NCBI RefSeq assembly: GCF_011745365.1
Contig: NW_024468920.1
Location: 42,913 to 106,912 of the forward strand
Length of the DNA stretch: 64,000 bases
Direction of reading: 5' to 3'
Source: Cryphonectria parasitica EP155
Taxonomy: Eukaryota; Ascomycota; Sordariomycetes; Diaporthales; Cryphonectriaceae
In this document: positions 1 to 12,126 of the stretch, one piece after another
Layout: every line of letters starts with the position of its first letter
How positions within the stretch are numbered: the first letter of the stretch is position 1
Notes under the pieces: model-generated
The model's input: the letters and a program-made list of their open reading frames with translations, nothing else
Told to the model about the DNA's origin: nothing
The model's database searches: none
Made by a program: the position numbers and the translations under genes

Positions 1-1560
1 TTAGCTTCTGCTTATATAATCAGATTTAAGCAACTCTTAGTATAATTTCTATAGGAAGATAAGAATCTTATAAAATATTATTATAAAGGATTTAAGAATG
101 ATATTAAGAATAAGATTTCTAAGCAGAATTAGCTAAAAGACTTTGCAATATTCTCCAATTAAGCTATTTATATCAATAATTATCTATATGAATGATAAAT
201 GAAGAAATTTAAGAAAAAAGAAAGCTAAATTTGAAAGTTTCTAGCTAATACAAGCAAGAAATTTCAAAATAAGAATAGCAATTAATATAGCAATATAATT
301 CAGAGCAGCACTATATATACTAATTCTATAAAACTCGATGCTACTAATAAGCAGTATAGCAAGAAGAATAGTATTACTTGCTATAACTGCAATAAATAAG
401 AATATATTATATATAATTGCTATTAATTCTGAAAGAATAAATAGCAATTAGTTTAGAAAGAATATTAGATAAATATTGCTTAATAACAGAAATCCAATCA
501 ACTAAGCAAAAATACTCTTTCGAAGCAAGTATCAAACTTTATTAATTATAAAAATCTCAGCTGAATATTCTATTATAATAATAACTGCTTAATATATCTC
601 TCGAGTAAGAAAGATTCAGAATAGTTTCTTTAGAAATCTAAGCGCTGCAAATAAATAGCAATAGCAGAACAAGAGTATACGCTTAGCATTCTTATGAGTA
701 GCAATTCGGACTGCTCTAATATTATAGAATAAAGTATTTAAGCATTGGAAGAAGAACTTAGCAATAATATTCTTCAATATTCTTTATTACTTATATTAAG
801 CATTATAACTAGAAATATGAATAAGAAATAATACTCTCTTAGCTACTGATATAAATATCTAAGCAATACAGAGAATGCTTTTCAAGCAATAGAAGGATTA
901 AGCTAGAGCAAACAATCTAGCAGCATACAGAAGCTTTCTACGAACAATATGCTTAACAAGTTTAAAGAAAGATTTCTCTTTAGCATTGAGTGGAATAAGG
1001 AAACAATATGAATCGAATATCTTATTTATAAGATAAAATTAGAAAAGCTCTTTATCTGCATTTCCTTGCAGAATATTGAGGCATGAAAAGATAAGGATTC
1101 TCGAATCAGCTTACTTCATAACCTATATCACAAACTAGCTTGAATCTCCTGCACCTATTATAGCTGCAGAATGCATTTCTCAGATAAAATGCAATACAAA
1201 TAGTTCTCTATTAGAGAATCAGAACAAATCCTTCAGGCTATTAAAGAATAAAAATTCCGCTTCAGAGAGATTCTTAATAAATAGCACTATAATGTATATA
1301 TCGAATTATTAGATAACTGCTTTATACAATGCATAAATAAGGAAATAAAATGATAGCAGTACAAAACGATACTTTGTATGATTTATATTAATAATAAGAT
1401 TTGCAACTAGTATTAATAAAAGAAAAACTAGAAATAATGATAATACAGGCAAAAGCAAGCTAAAAAGCTTGCTTAAGAAGTAGCGAAACAAGCTTAGAAG
1501 AACAAACAGTTCTTAATGAATTCAAAAGAACAGAATCGCTTGTAAAGGAATTGCAAATAA
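1..1560 (+). pseudogene. gag: E1 gag, 3' part with CCHC knuckle and long C-terminal extension
   Basis: This is the nucleocapsid end of a degenerate Gag. A zinc knuckle at 379-420 reads C-Y-N-C-N-K-stop-E-Y-I-I-Y-N-C, where the CCHC histidine has become Tyr. The same frame then continues for roughly 380 codons through a Gln/Glu/Lys-rich region with the local text A-L-E-E-E-L-S-N-N and, near 1450-1520, a basic Q-A-K-K-L-A helix. Gag proteins usually end soon after the knuckle, so this extension is unusual, but it is present in the other family A copies. The boundary with pol is approximate, because the protease frame starts to read open near 1503 in the -1 frame. Confidence 0.75.
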
Positions 1561-4500
1561 TCAGATCAGAATAGTTTCTATATAAAGCCTTCAGAATAGA
1601 TTATGCTTATATTAAGTTCAGCATATATATTTAAGAATACAAGTATAGCATACTATTAAATAGTAGCGCTTAGAGAAACTTTATATTCCTATATATCATT
1701 AATCAGGTACAACTATAATAAAGATGAAAAAGATGCTTATACACTCTCAGCATTGTAAAAAAACAATCTGTTGCATACAATCAAGGAATAATCAATAAGG
1801 AGACTGATTATCTATCTATCTTAATCCAAGAATATATAATCAGAGTTTCTTTTGATATTACAGATATAGCATAGCATGAGCTGATTATGAAGCTTTCATA
1901 GCTCAAGAAGCACAATCTTCGAATCAATTGAACTATTAGCCAGATCTCATAAGAACAAGCTATACTCAAAGAAATAATTACAATTAATAGCACAGAATTG
2001 AAGCTAATGATTAAAGAATATTTAGAAAAAGAAGCTTTATATAACTTCATACATATTTCCAAGTTAGCAGAGCTAGCAGTTCAAGGAAAAGAACTTAATA
2101 ATAAGCAAACCTAAATAGTGCTAGAGCGCTAACAGATTAGCAAAACAACGGAAGCAAGATCCTCAGCAAATCAGTTCGCTCTAAAGCAATAAGAAAAAGC
2201 TTCAGAAAGTAAATTGTGAATCCATACAGGAAAAACCTCGAAACCAAGCTTTTAAGCACTCGCTTTAGCTTAGAGCGAACGCTTAAAGCTCTTGAAAACG
2301 CCATTAGAAAAGAAGCATGCTCAATAGTACCTACTATTCCTTCAGATAGCAGAAACAGCATAAGAATCAGAACTAATACTTGCAAACATACTATAAGAAT
2401 ATTATAAGTTCAAGAAACTATTCCAGAGAGAATTGAATATAGGATTGCTAGAATACAGCTTATATAACTACAAGATCCTATTACAAAAAGAGAAACAGCT
2501 CAAATTCTTCCCTATTTATAAGCTAAACAAGATATAGCTAGAGATACTTAGGAAGTATCTTAATAAGAATCTTAAGAAAGAATATATATAATCATTATAA
2601 TTATCAGCAGAATATCTCATTCTATTTATATCTAAGAAAAATAGCAAGCTTAAGCTATATATTAATTATAAGCAATTTAATAATATTATAATTAAGAACT
2701 AATACTTATTGCTACTTATTAAGAAATTATAAGATAAATTATAAGAAGTATAATAGTTTATAGTTCTAAATCTAAAAAGAGCTTATAATCTGATTAGAAT
2801 AAAGAAAGAAAAAGAATGAAAAACTGCTTTCAGAATATGCTATAAATACTACGAATATTTGATTATGCTTTTTGATTTAATGAATATTTCAGCTTTATTT
2901 TAGAAAATAATCAATTATATTCTATGTAAGTATCTGAATTAGTTTATTATTGCTTATTTCAATAATATTCTTATTTACTCTCAAATATTAGAAGAATATA
3001 AGAAATATATAGAAATAGTATTGCAAATGCTTCAGAATGTAAAGCTCTTTATAAAGCTTGCAAAGAGCTACTTTTATATACAAAAGATTAACTATCTCGA
3101 ATTCATAATTGAGCTAGAATATATCAAGCTATAGAAAGATAAGATAGAAGCTATTAGAAATTAGCTAGTTTTCAGGAATATCAGAGATATTAGATCTTTT
3201 CTTAGATATATTAATTTCTATAAGCAGTTTATTAAGAACTATAGCTGAATCGTATACTCTCTTATAAATCTTATTAAAAAGAAGCAGCTCTTCAAATGAA
3301 CTTTCAAAGTATAAGAAGCTTTTAATGAGATTATCAAGCATATTATCTTAGAGCTAGTTCTATATAAAGCAGATCTCTATAAATCTTTTAAAGTTAAGAT
3401 TAATGCATTAGAATATATACTTGGAGAATAACTTGGTTAGCAAGATAATTAAGAGCATTTAAGAATTGTAAGCAACTTCTCAAAGAAGTTGAATAACTTA
3501 GAAATTAACTATAAAATCCCTAATTAGAAACTTATAGCAATAATAAAAGCTTTTAAGAAATAGCAATACTATCTTATTAGCATATAATACTCAATTATAA
3601 TTTATTTAGATTATAAGAATCTAATTATATTCATAATAATTAAGATTTTGAATAAGTAATAAGTTAGATAAGTAGAATTTCTCTTACAATTCGATTTCAA
3701 GATTATACATTACAAAAGCTCAGAAAACGAATAAGCAAATGCTTTTAGCAGAAGATCAGATTATCAAGATGCAGATTTCTTAGATATATAGAATATCTTT
3801 GTACAAGATAAGTTAGGAAATCTTATTAATGCATATAGAGAACTGAATGCTGCTCTCAGAATAGAATCCTTAGAGAAGAATTCAGAATTGATAATTCCAA
3901 ACGAATAAAATAACTATATTAAAGATATATACAATATATCAGTATATAGATATTAGAAAGTTAGAGCAATCTATGAATGCATTAAAAGATATTAAAACTT
4001 ACTAGATTTTAAGAAAAGGATTGAAAACATTCTATAACAATGCAATAACTATAAAAAGAATAAAGCAAAAAGATATAAGCTTTATAAACTACTATACTTC
4101 TTATCAGTATCTACAACTGTTTAGCAATTCATTAGTTTAAACTTCATTACTAAGCTATCTTTCTTATGAGAACTCTTAACTAAGATGCAATATAATAGCA
4201 TTCTAGTAGTGATTTGCAGACTAAGCAAGTATGCTTACTTTCTCTCTTACAAGGAAAGCAGTATAGCAGAAGAACTTGCATATGCATTTCTTAGAATAAT
4301 TATCGCTAATTATAGCATACTGAAAGAAGTAATTTCCAATAGAAATAGAAAGTTTAATTTAAAGTTTTGAACTTTGCTTATGAAACAGCTTGAAACATAC
4401 TACAGAATGTTTATAGTATTTCATCTGCAAATAGATGAATAGATAGAAAGAATGAATCAAGTTATTAAATAGTATCTTTAATACTATATTAATCAGAAAC

Positions 4501-5181
4501 AGAATAACTGGGTTAATCTGTTGCTCTTTATACAGTTCGCTTATAATAGTGCAGATACAAGTATAATAAAGAAATTATTATTCTTTGTACTCTATGAATA
4601 CAATTCAATAGCTTATTATGAAGTATTACTAGAAGCAGATGCAGAAGCTGCAGATAAAAGAGTTAAGAAGATCAAGAAAGTTTAGCAAGAACTTTGATTA
4701 AAACTATAATTTATTTAGGAATAAATAGTATGATATGCAAATTCCAAAAGGATTGAGAAATTAATTCTACAGAAGAGAGATAAGATTTATCTACTTCGAA
4801 AAAACATCAAAATAATCAAACTTAGCAATAAACTCAACTATAAGAAGTTAGAACTATTTAAAATCTTATAATAAATCTTCTCAATTAATTACAAATTAGT
4901 ATTATTTTATAAGATAAGAATATATCTGATTTTCCATATCTTACTGCTGGAATCAGCAGTACAGGAAATACTAACAAACAATACAATAGAAGTGGAAAAT
5001 AATGAATTAGAGTATAAAATAGAGAAGATTCTCAAGCATAGAAGTACAAATAGCATAAGGGAATATCTCATTAAATGGAAAGGCTACCCAGCGAGCGAAA
5101 ACTCTTGAGAACTGCAGAAAAACGTTAAAAATGCTTAGAAAAAGGTAGCTGAATATTGGAAAAGAAAAGCTAGCATCTAAG
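1503..5181 (+). pseudogene. pol: E1 pol: protease, RT, RNase H, integrase, chromodomain
   Basis: Pol order can be followed along one main frame. The protease active site at 1659-1670 reads N-S-S-A instead of D-S-G-A. The RT box at 2955-2978 reads Y-F-N-N-I-L-I-Y, so both catalytic Asp of Y-x-D-D are lost. RNase H follows near 3390-3770. Integrase shows the zinc-binding Q-C-N-N-Y remnant near 4038 and the catalytic segments N-F-I-T-K (near 4141), S-N-R-N-R-K-F (near 4330) and a Glu-to-Lys change at the third acidic site. The chromodomain (about 5010-5135) keeps K-W-K-G-Y-P at 5073-5090. A single-base slip just upstream of the TAA at 5179 shifts the frame there. The substitutions fit G-to-A RIP products. 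This copy cannot have activity. Confidence 0.9.
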
Positions 5182-5885
5182 ACAATTGCTCCGCCCCGAA
5201 CCGAAACTCAGAAGCCTCGGGAATCTTACTCTCCAGGAAACCCAACTAATCCATCACTGCATTCCCTACATCTACGGAATTCCAGTTAAAACCTCCAGAG
5301 GAAGGACTCTCAGGAGCAACAACAGGCTCCGCGGAAACTACAGCCTGCATCTCAGCAGCTACGCGCTCGCACTCCTCCTCCTCCAGGCTCTCGTTTACCA
5401 GTTTTATCCCCTTTTCCTGAAGAAAGCGTTATTGCTTCTTCAGGCGGAATAAGCAACTCAAAGATTCCAATAAACAGGCTTAAGCATCAGCTAACTCTTG
5501 TTGATGCTTCAGCAGACGCTCCTCTTTCTCCACCTCTCTACTATTCAGACAAACCAGCTCATCAGTAATGCAGAACACTGAGAAAGTGCTATCAGGAAAA
5601 GTGCGCAAGGAAAGAAAGCAGTTGGGGAAACTTACAGGAAGAAACGGGAATCCAACCAGCATCATACGAACAGCCTCGCTTCATACACTGAGAACAGCTT
5701 TTTACCCCATCTATCATCTTACACTGCACCTCTTCCTCTAAACAAAAAGAATACAGCATAATCTCGTAACCAGTGGATTTGATATATGAAAAACGCTCGA
5801 GATAATAAAGATGCAATTGCAACAAACCAGAAGAAGCAGAAGAAGATTTCTTTGTAATACGAGAATTGAGGATTCTATTCAACAT
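5178..5885 (-). pseudogene. E1 antisense cysteine-rich ORF between chromodomain and 3' LTR
   Basis: On the strand opposite to pol, a frame of 236 codons starts at an intact ATG (5885-5883, M-L-N-R-I) and ends at TAG (5180-5178), overlapping the pol terminator. Near the N-terminal third it reads C-L-E-E-E-V-Q-C, then K-M-I-D-G-V-K-S-C, then S-Q-C-M-K-R-G-C, giving C-x6-C-x8-C-x2-C-x4-C, with a Tyr where an earlier Cys would complete C-x2-C. This resembles, but does not exactly match, the fungal Zn2Cys6 cluster. The block is visibly richer in C and G than the adjoining pol. I do not recognise a named family; DNA or RNA binding is only an inference from the cysteine spacing. Confidence 0.62.
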
Positions 5886-5960
5886 CTCGATTAGGAAGGC
5901 ATAACCACGCACACGGAGAACTTGCTGAATACTTACAGGAGATTGTTGAGAATAACAACT

Positions 5961-5976
5961 AATAGGAGGGAGATAA
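5961..5976 (+). other. E1 polypurine tract
   Basis: AATAGGAGGGAGATAA lies directly against the 3' LTR. It occupies the expected place for the plus-strand primer of reverse transcription. The same tract recurs before every family A 3' LTR (for example AGGAGGAAGATGA in E2). Confidence 0.8.
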
Positions 5977-6436
5977 TATTATAACTCATCCAATATGCAG
6001 ATTACGAAAACAGGTTACAAGCAAACAAGAACTAGGTGTTATAACTCAATGTCGGATAATCTACAAAGATTATGCAATCCAGGGTTAGGGTTACAGGCTA
6101 ATTAATCAGAAGAGCTTACCTGTGCTCACTGAGCTTCAGTGAGCACCACTGAGCAGCAATGAGCCTTAGTAAGCATCAGCGAGCTACACTGAAGAGCTGA
6201 ATATATAAGAATACGTTTATTCCCATTAGATAGATCTTATATATAGCTCTTCAGTTGTTAATCTAAGTATCAGATTACTCTCTACTCTGATAGCTCCAAA
6301 GGCAGTAAATACTTGCATCGCTTATTAGGACTTGTACAGTTCCGTATTCAAGGACTTGATACTTTGATACTGCTCTTGTTAGCATAAATCTCTTCATATA
6401 CTTAGGAATCTTCGGATTGCTGCAGTGCTCATTACA
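5977..6436 (+). repeat. E1 3' LTR (460 bp)
   Basis: The LTR begins TATTATAAC (ancestral TGTTATAAC) and ends CATTACA. It carries a telomere-like AGGGTTAGGGTT at 6081-6092 and a copy-specific run of short CACTGAGC-type repeats at about 6121-6175. A TATA box follows near 6204, inside an inverted repeat whose arms are ACTGAAGAGCT and AGCTCTTCAGT. The R/U5 part runs to the sequence GCAGTGCTCATTACA. The 5' partner is outside the window. Confidence 0.92.
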
Positions 6437-9302
6437 GCATGCTTAACGGTATCTACTGTTCCTTTAGGTAGCAGAAACAGCACAGAGATCAGAACTAATA
6501 CTCACGAATATACTATGAGAATATTATAAGTTTAAGAAACTGTTTCAGAAAGAATTGAATACAGGATTATTAGAATACAGCTTATATGATTACGAAATCC
6601 TGTTACAAGAAGAGAAATAGCTCAAATTCTTCCTTATCTATGGATTAAATAAAGCACAGCTAGAAGTACTTAGGAAGTATTTTAACAAAAACCTTAGAAA
6701 AGAATATATATAATTATTGCAATTATCAGCAGAATACTCTATTCTGTTTGTATTTAAGAAGAACAGTAAGCTTAAGCTATATATTAACTATAGATAACTT
6801 AACAATATTACAATCAAGAACTGATATCTATTGCTATTCATCAAGAAACTATAAGATAGATTGCAAGGAGTACAGTAATTCACAGTTCTGAATCTGAAAG
6901 AAGCTTATAATCTAATTAGAGTAAAAGAAGGAGAAGAATGGAAAACTGCTTTCAAAATATGCTACAAATACTACGAATATTTGGTTATATTCTTTAGTTT
7001 AACAAACATTTCAGCTTTATTCCAGAAAATGATTAATCACATTCTATACAAGCATCTGAATCAGTTTATCATTATCTACCTCGATAATATTCTTATCTAT
7101 TCTCGAATACTTGAAGAATATAAGAAATATATGGAAACAGTATTGCAAATGCTTTAAGATGCAAAACTTCTTATAAAATCTGCAAAGAGCTACTTTTATA
7201 TACAGAAAGTTAACTATCTCGAATTCACAATCGAGCTAGAATGCATTAAGCTATAGAAAGATAAGATAGAAGCTATTAGAAATTAGCTAGTTCTTAGAAA
7301 TATTAGGAATATTAGATCTTTTCTCGAATATATCAATTTCTATAAGCAGTTTATTAAGAACTACAGCTGAATTGCATATTCTCTTACAAATCTCATTAAA
7401 AAAGAATAGCTTTTTGAATAGATCTCCAAAGTATAAGAAGCTTTCAACGAGATTATTAGATATATTATCTCAGAACTAGTTCTATATAAAGCAGATCTCT
7501 ATAAATCCTTTGAAATTGAAACTAATACATTAGAATATACATTCGGAGAATAACTTAGCTAGCAAGATGATTAAGAATATCTAAGAATTATAAGCAACTT
7601 CTTAAAGAAGTTGAATAGCTCGGAAATCAACTATAGAATTCCTAATTAGGAATTTATAGTAATAATAAAAGCTTTCAAGAAATAGCAATATTATTTTATT
7701 AGCATATAATATTTGATTATAGTTTACTCGGATTATAAGAATCTAACTATATTTATAATAATTAAGATTTTGAATAAATAATAAGTTAGATAAATAGAAT
7801 TCTTCTTATAATTTAATTTCAAGATTATATACTGCAAAAGCTTGGAGAATGAATAAGCAGATATTCTCAGCAGAAAATCAGACTATTAAGATGCAGATTC
7901 CTCAGATATACAGAATATCTTCGTTCAAAACGAGTTAGGAAATCTTGTTAATGCATATAGAGAACTAAATGCTGCTCTCAGAATAAGATTTTCAGAAAAG
8001 AATTCAGAATTAATAATTTCAGATGAATAAGATAATTATATTAAAAATGTATACAGCATACCAGCGTATGAATATTAGAAAGTTAGAGCAACTTATAAAT
8101 GCATTAAAAGATATTGAAATTTATTAAGCTTTAGAAAAAGAATTAGAAATATTTTATAATAATATAAAAGCTATAAGAAAAACAAAGCAGAAAGATATAA
8201 GCTTTATAAGCTACTGCATTCCTTATTAATATCTATAACTATTTAGCAATCCATCAGTTTAAACTTCATTATTAAGCTATTTCTCTTATAAGAACTCTTA
8301 ACTAAGATACAATATAATAGTATTCTAATAATAATTTGCAAACTAAGCAAGTATGCTTACTTTCTCTCTTATAAGAAAAGCAGTACAGCAGAAAAACTCG
8401 CATATACATTCCTCAGAACAATCATTACTAACTATAGCATGCTAGAAGAAGTAATCTTTAATAGAAACAGAAAATTCAATTCGAAGTTTTGAATTTCGCT
8501 TATAAAACAGCTCGGAATATACTACAGAATATTCACAGCATTTCATTTACAAATAAATAAATAGATAGAAAGAATGAATTAAATTATTAAATAATATCTA
8601 TAATACTATATCAATTAGAAATAGAATAACTAGATTAATCTATTGCTTTTTATACAGTTTGCTTATAATAATGCAGATATAAGCATAATAAAGAAATCAT
8701 TCTTCTTCATATTCTACAAATATAATCTAACAGCTTATTACAAAGCACTGCTAGAAGCAGATGCAAAAGCTGCAAACAAAAGAGTTAAGAAGATTAAGAA
8801 AGTTCAGAAGAAACTCCAATCAGAATTATAATTCATTCAAGAACGAATAATATAGTATACAAACTCCAAAAGAATTGAGAAACCAATCCTACAGAAGAGA
8901 GATAAAGTTTATCTACTTCGAAAAAACATTAAAATAATAAGATCTAATAATAAGCTTAATTATAAGAAGTTAGAATCATTCAAAATCTTGCAATAGATTT
9001 TTCCAGTTAATTACGAATTAGTATTACTTTATAGAATAAGGATATACTTAGTTTTCCATATCTTACTGCTAGAACTAGCAGCACAGGAAATACTAATGAA
9101 TAAAATAGCAGAAGTAGAAAATAATGAATCAGAATATGAAGTAGAGAAGATTCTCAAATACAGAAGCACAGACAATATAAGGAAATATCTTATCAAATGA
9201 AAAGAATATTCAGCAAGCGAAAACTTATGAGAATCACGAAAGAACATCGAAAATGCTCAGGAAAAGATAGCTGAATATTGAAAAAGGAAAGCTAGCACCT
9301 AA
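6437..9302 (+). pseudogene. pol: E2 pol fragment: RT, RNase H, integrase, chromodomain
   Basis: RT begins within the first 100 bp. The catalytic box at about 7077-7100 reads Y-L-D-N-I-L-I-Y-S, so this copy still keeps the first of the two Asp. RNase H and integrase follow, the integrase with S-L-N-F-I near 8260 and F-N-R-N-R-K-F near 8455, both carrying Asp-to-Asn changes. The chromodomain lies at about 9130-9260, and its conserved Trp and neighbours are partly lost. The frame ends A-S-T-TAA with TAA at 9300-9302. Stops throughout are of the RIP type. It is somewhat less decayed than E4-E6. Confidence 0.88.
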
Positions 9303-9999
9303 GGCGATTGCTCCGCTTCGAACCAAGATCCAGGGACCTCAGAGACTTCGCTCTTCAGGAAACTCAACTAATCCACCACTGCATTCCTCACATCTACAGA
9401 ATTCCAGTCAAAACCTCCAAAAGAGGAACTCTCAGGAATAACCACAAGCTCCGCGGAAACCACAGCTTGCACCTCAGCTGCCACACGCTCGCGCTTCTTC
9501 TCCTTCAAGCTCTTATTCACCAATTTTATCCCCTTCTCCTGAAGAAAGCATCGCTGCTTCTTCAGATGAAACAAACAATCTAGGGACTCGGATAAACAAG
9601 CCTGAGCATCTGCTAGCTCTTGCTAATGCTTCAGCAAACACTCCTTCTTTTCCACTTTCCTACTATCTAAACAAACCAACTCATCAGTAATACAAGATAT
9701 TAGAGCAGTATCATTAGCAAGAATTAAGAAAAGGAAAGGGAAGACTCATAAGAAGATATGAAGATTCAACCAGCATTACAGAAACAATCTCGTTTCATAT
9801 ACTGAGAACAGCTCTTAACCCTATCCACTATCTTGTATCGCACTCTCTTCTCCAGATACAATAAATACAGCATAATTTCATAGCTAGTGAACTCAATATA
9901 CGAATAATGCTCGAGACAACGGAGATGCAGCTTTGAAAAAGTAATGGAAGCATCAGAAGAAGATTTACTAATGCAAGAATTTAAGATTCTGTTCAACAT
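9299..9999 (-). pseudogene. E2 antisense cysteine-rich ORF
   Basis: The start is an intact ATG at 9999-9997 (M-L-N-R-I). The terminator is TAG at 9301-9299, overlapping the pol TAA by two bases. The span of 701 bp is not a multiple of three, so there is at least one indel. The cysteine block reads V-R-Y-K-I-V-D-R-V-K-S-C-S-Q-Y, which aligns with V-Q-C-K-M-I-D-G-V-K-S-C-S-Q-C of E1 with two Cys-to-Tyr changes. The C-terminal part contains F-D-W-N-S-V-D, as in E11 and E13. Function unknown. Confidence 0.58.
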
Positions 10000-10090
10000 C
10001 TCGATTAGAAAAGCATAACCACGCACACAGAGAACTTGCTGAATACTTACAGAAGATCGTTGAGAACAACAACTAATAGGAGGAAGATGA

Positions 10091-10570
10091 TATTATAACT
10101 CATCCAACATGCAGATCATGAGAACAGATTACAAGCAAACAAGAATCAGATATTATAACTCAATATCAGATAATCTACAAGAATTATGTAATCCAGAGTT
10201 AGAGTTACAAGCCAACCAATCAGACAATAGAGCAATTACTAGTAATCACTAGCGCTCAGTGATCAGTAGTAATCCGATATAATCAGTGATGATCTAGAAT
10301 GATCACCAGCAAGCAAGGAACTGAAGAATCAAGTATATAAAGATTCATATTTCTTACTGTCAGATAGATTCCCTTCAGATAGTTCTTCAGTTATCAATCT
10401 AAGTATTCAGTTTTATACACTGAGTAGCTCCAAAGGCAGTGAATACTTGCATTGCTTATTAGGATTTGTACAGTTTCATATTCAAGGACTTAACACTTTG
10501 ATACCGCTCTTGCTAGCATAAACCCCTTCGTGTACTTAGGAATCTTCGGATTGCTGCAGTGCTCATTACA
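10091..10570 (+). repeat. E2 3' LTR (480 bp)
   Basis: This is the longest family A LTR here, from TATTATAACTC to GCTCATTACA. The extra length is in U3 (about 10230-10320), where short repeats of GTAATCACT/CAGTGATCA type are found instead of the E1 repeats. The TATA box and paired ACTGAAGA/TCTTCAGT arms and the R/U5 end are conserved. A polypurine tract (AGGAGGAAGATGA) ends at 10090. Confidence 0.92.
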
Positions 10571-10794
10571 GCAAGCCTTTTATCAGAAACTTAGTTTGCA
10601 GCTAAGAAGTTTAGCATTCAGAACAGCATCTCTGCAGCTATAACAGATAATTACAGCTTTCCATCTTGAGAATTGCTCTCTAGCAACTCTAAAGCTATTA
10701 CTATACTTTACTCCATTACTAGATATAGAAGAATAATTAGTTTGCAATCTAATATCTAAGCAACTTCAGTTATTAAGTAAATATTCTACTTTAG
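10571..10794. other. Left part of segment X, no recognisable gene
   Basis: This 224 bp stretch matches neither family A nor family B and I see no coding frame in it. It is moderately AT-rich. By position it belongs to the sequence into which E2 inserted. Confidence 0.4.
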
Positions 10795-11120
10795 CTCTAT
10801 ACTCTCGCTCAAATAGCAAAGAGCATACTCTCGAAAACAGAAGATACTCAGATCTACTGCTTACTTACTCTGCTCTCTTGCTCGAATAGCAAAGAATATA
10901 CTCTTGAAAATAAAAGATATTCAGATCTACTACTTGCTTACTTTGCTCTCTTGCTCGAATAGCAAAGAATATACTTTTGAAAACAGAAGATACTCAGATC
11001 TACTGCTTACTTACTCTGCTCTCTTGCTTGAATAGCGAAGAATATACTCTCGAAAATAGAAGATATTCAGATCTACTGCTTGCTTACTCTGCTCTCTTGC
11101 TCGAATAGCGAAGAATATAC
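10795..11120. repeat. Minisatellite with 73-bp period, four full units and a partial
   Basis: The landmark CTCGAATAGC (first copy CTCAAATAGC) recurs at 10808, 10881, 10954, 11027 and 11100, an exact period of 73 bp. Units differ mainly by C/T and G/A changes such as CTCG/CTTG and ACAG/ATAG. The period is not a multiple of three, which argues against a protein repeat. The last unit passes directly into the 82-bp array. Confidence 0.9.
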
Positions 11121-11916
11121 TTTGTTCTAGCTTAGCAATTCGAATGCTCTAAATCTCTTCTGAATGCTTCTTATATGCTGCTTGCATACTGCTTGCTTGC
11201 TATTTGCTCTAGCTTAGCAACTCGAATGCTCTGAATCTCTTCTAAATACTTCTTGCATGCTGCTTGCATACTGCTTGCTTGCTGTTTGCTCTAGCTTAGC
11301 GATTTGAATGCTCTAAATCTCTTCTAAATGCTTCTTACATGCTGCTTGCATACTGCTTGCTTGCTATTTGCTCTAGCTTAGCAACTCGAATGCTCTAAAT
11401 CTCTTCTAAATGCTTCTTGCATACTGCTTGCATACTGCTTGCTCGATACTGCTTGCTTGCTATATGCTCTAGCTTAGCAACTTGAATACTCTGAATCTCT
11501 TCTGAACGCTTCTTGCACGCTGCTTGCATACTGCTTGCTCAACACTGCTTGCTTGCTGTATGCTCTAGCTTAGCAACTCGAATACTCTGAATCTCTTCTG
11601 AATGCTTCTCGCACACTGCTTGCATACTGCTTGCTCGCTATTTGCTCTAGCTTAGCAACTCGAATACTCTGAATCTCTTCTAAACGCTTCTTGCACGCTA
11701 CTTGCATACTGCTTGCTTGCTATTTGCTCTAGCTTAGCAACTCGAATGCTTTGAATCTCTTCTGAACGCTTCTCGCACGCTGCTTGCATACTGCTTGCTC
11801 GATACTGCTTGCTCGCTATATGCTCTAGCTTAGCAACTCGAATGCTCTAAATCTCTTCTGAACGCTTCTCGCACGCTGCTTACATACTGCTTGCTCAGCA
11901 CTGCTTGCTCGCTGTA
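11121..11916. repeat. Minisatellite with 82/96-bp units, nine units
   Basis: CTAGCTTAGC recurs at 11127, 11209, 11291, 11373, 11469, 11565, 11647, 11729 and 11825. Spacings are 82 or 96 bp; the longer units hold an extra 14 bp of the TGCTTGCTCGATAC type, itself a duplication of the neighbouring TACTGCTTGCT text. Units are very similar apart from transitions. No coding frame or hairpin structure is evident. Confidence 0.9.
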
Positions 11917-12006
11917 TTCAAAGCTCGAAAGCTCGAAAATCGAAAGCTTGAAGATCAAAGGCTCGAAGGTTAAAAGCTCGAAGATCAAAAGCTCGAAGAT
12001 TTGAAA
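11917..12006. repeat. Short 15-bp tandem repeat
   Basis: Variants of AAAGCTCGAAGATCA repeat about five times at a 15-bp step, with degenerate AAGCTCGAAA units at the left end. It directly follows the 82/96-bp array and may have arisen by the same slippage process. Confidence 0.75.
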
Positions 12007-12126
12007 AGAATAGTAATCTAATCGTTTGCTCTGCTCCTACTCAGTATTAGCGCTGCTCCTAGGAAAGAAAAAAAAAGATAGAAAGCCTCGCCGGATTGCC
12101 TCCTTTAAAAGGGCCAGGCCTCAAAC
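12007..12126. other. Segment X, purine run and GC-richer spacer
   Basis: A purine run (AGGAAAGAAAAAAAAAGATAG) ends near 12085 and is followed by about 40 bp of GC-richer, unmutated-looking sequence up to the candidate LTR. A purine tract in front of an LTR-like block suggests a plus-oriented retroelement end, but the gap of about 40 bp weakens this. Confidence 0.3.

Larger units (their letters stand above)
1..6436 (+). mobile_element. E1: family A Ty3/gypsy chromovirus, 5' end outside the window
   Basis: This element enters the window inside gag and runs through protease, RT, RNase H, integrase and chromodomain to a polypurine tract and a 3' LTR ending at 6436. The base after the LTR begins GCATGC, which matches pol sequence found at 2314 of this same element. 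E1 therefore sits inside the pol of another copy (E2), with GCATG at 6437-6441 as the right half of its expected target duplication. The left half lies outside the window. All reading frames carry RIP-type stops, so the copy is dead. Confidence 0.93.
6437..10570 (+). mobile_element. E2: 3' part of a family A element, split by E1
   Basis: The fragment starts abruptly in pol just upstream of RT, where E1 inserted, and runs to a complete 3' LTR at 10091-10570. Its first bases continue the pol text of the family without a gap. The 5' half should lie to the left of E1, outside the window. Sequence immediately to the right (GCAAG...) is not family A, so E2 in turn sits in another sequence, here called X. 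Confidence 0.9.

Noticed and set aside
5186..5452. 88-residue plus-strand open frame (similar at 9308-9583)
   Set aside because: It is the complement of the antisense cysteine-rich ORF, which has the better support (shared start, cysteines, tail and stop). It begins after the pol stop and shows no known domain.
6081..6092. Interstitial telomere or healed chromosome end
   Set aside because: Only two units are present, and they recur at the same place inside LTRs, so they are part of the LTR.
10795..11916. Possible CRISPR array
   Set aside because: Units are contiguous tandem repeats without unique spacers, and the context is eukaryotic.
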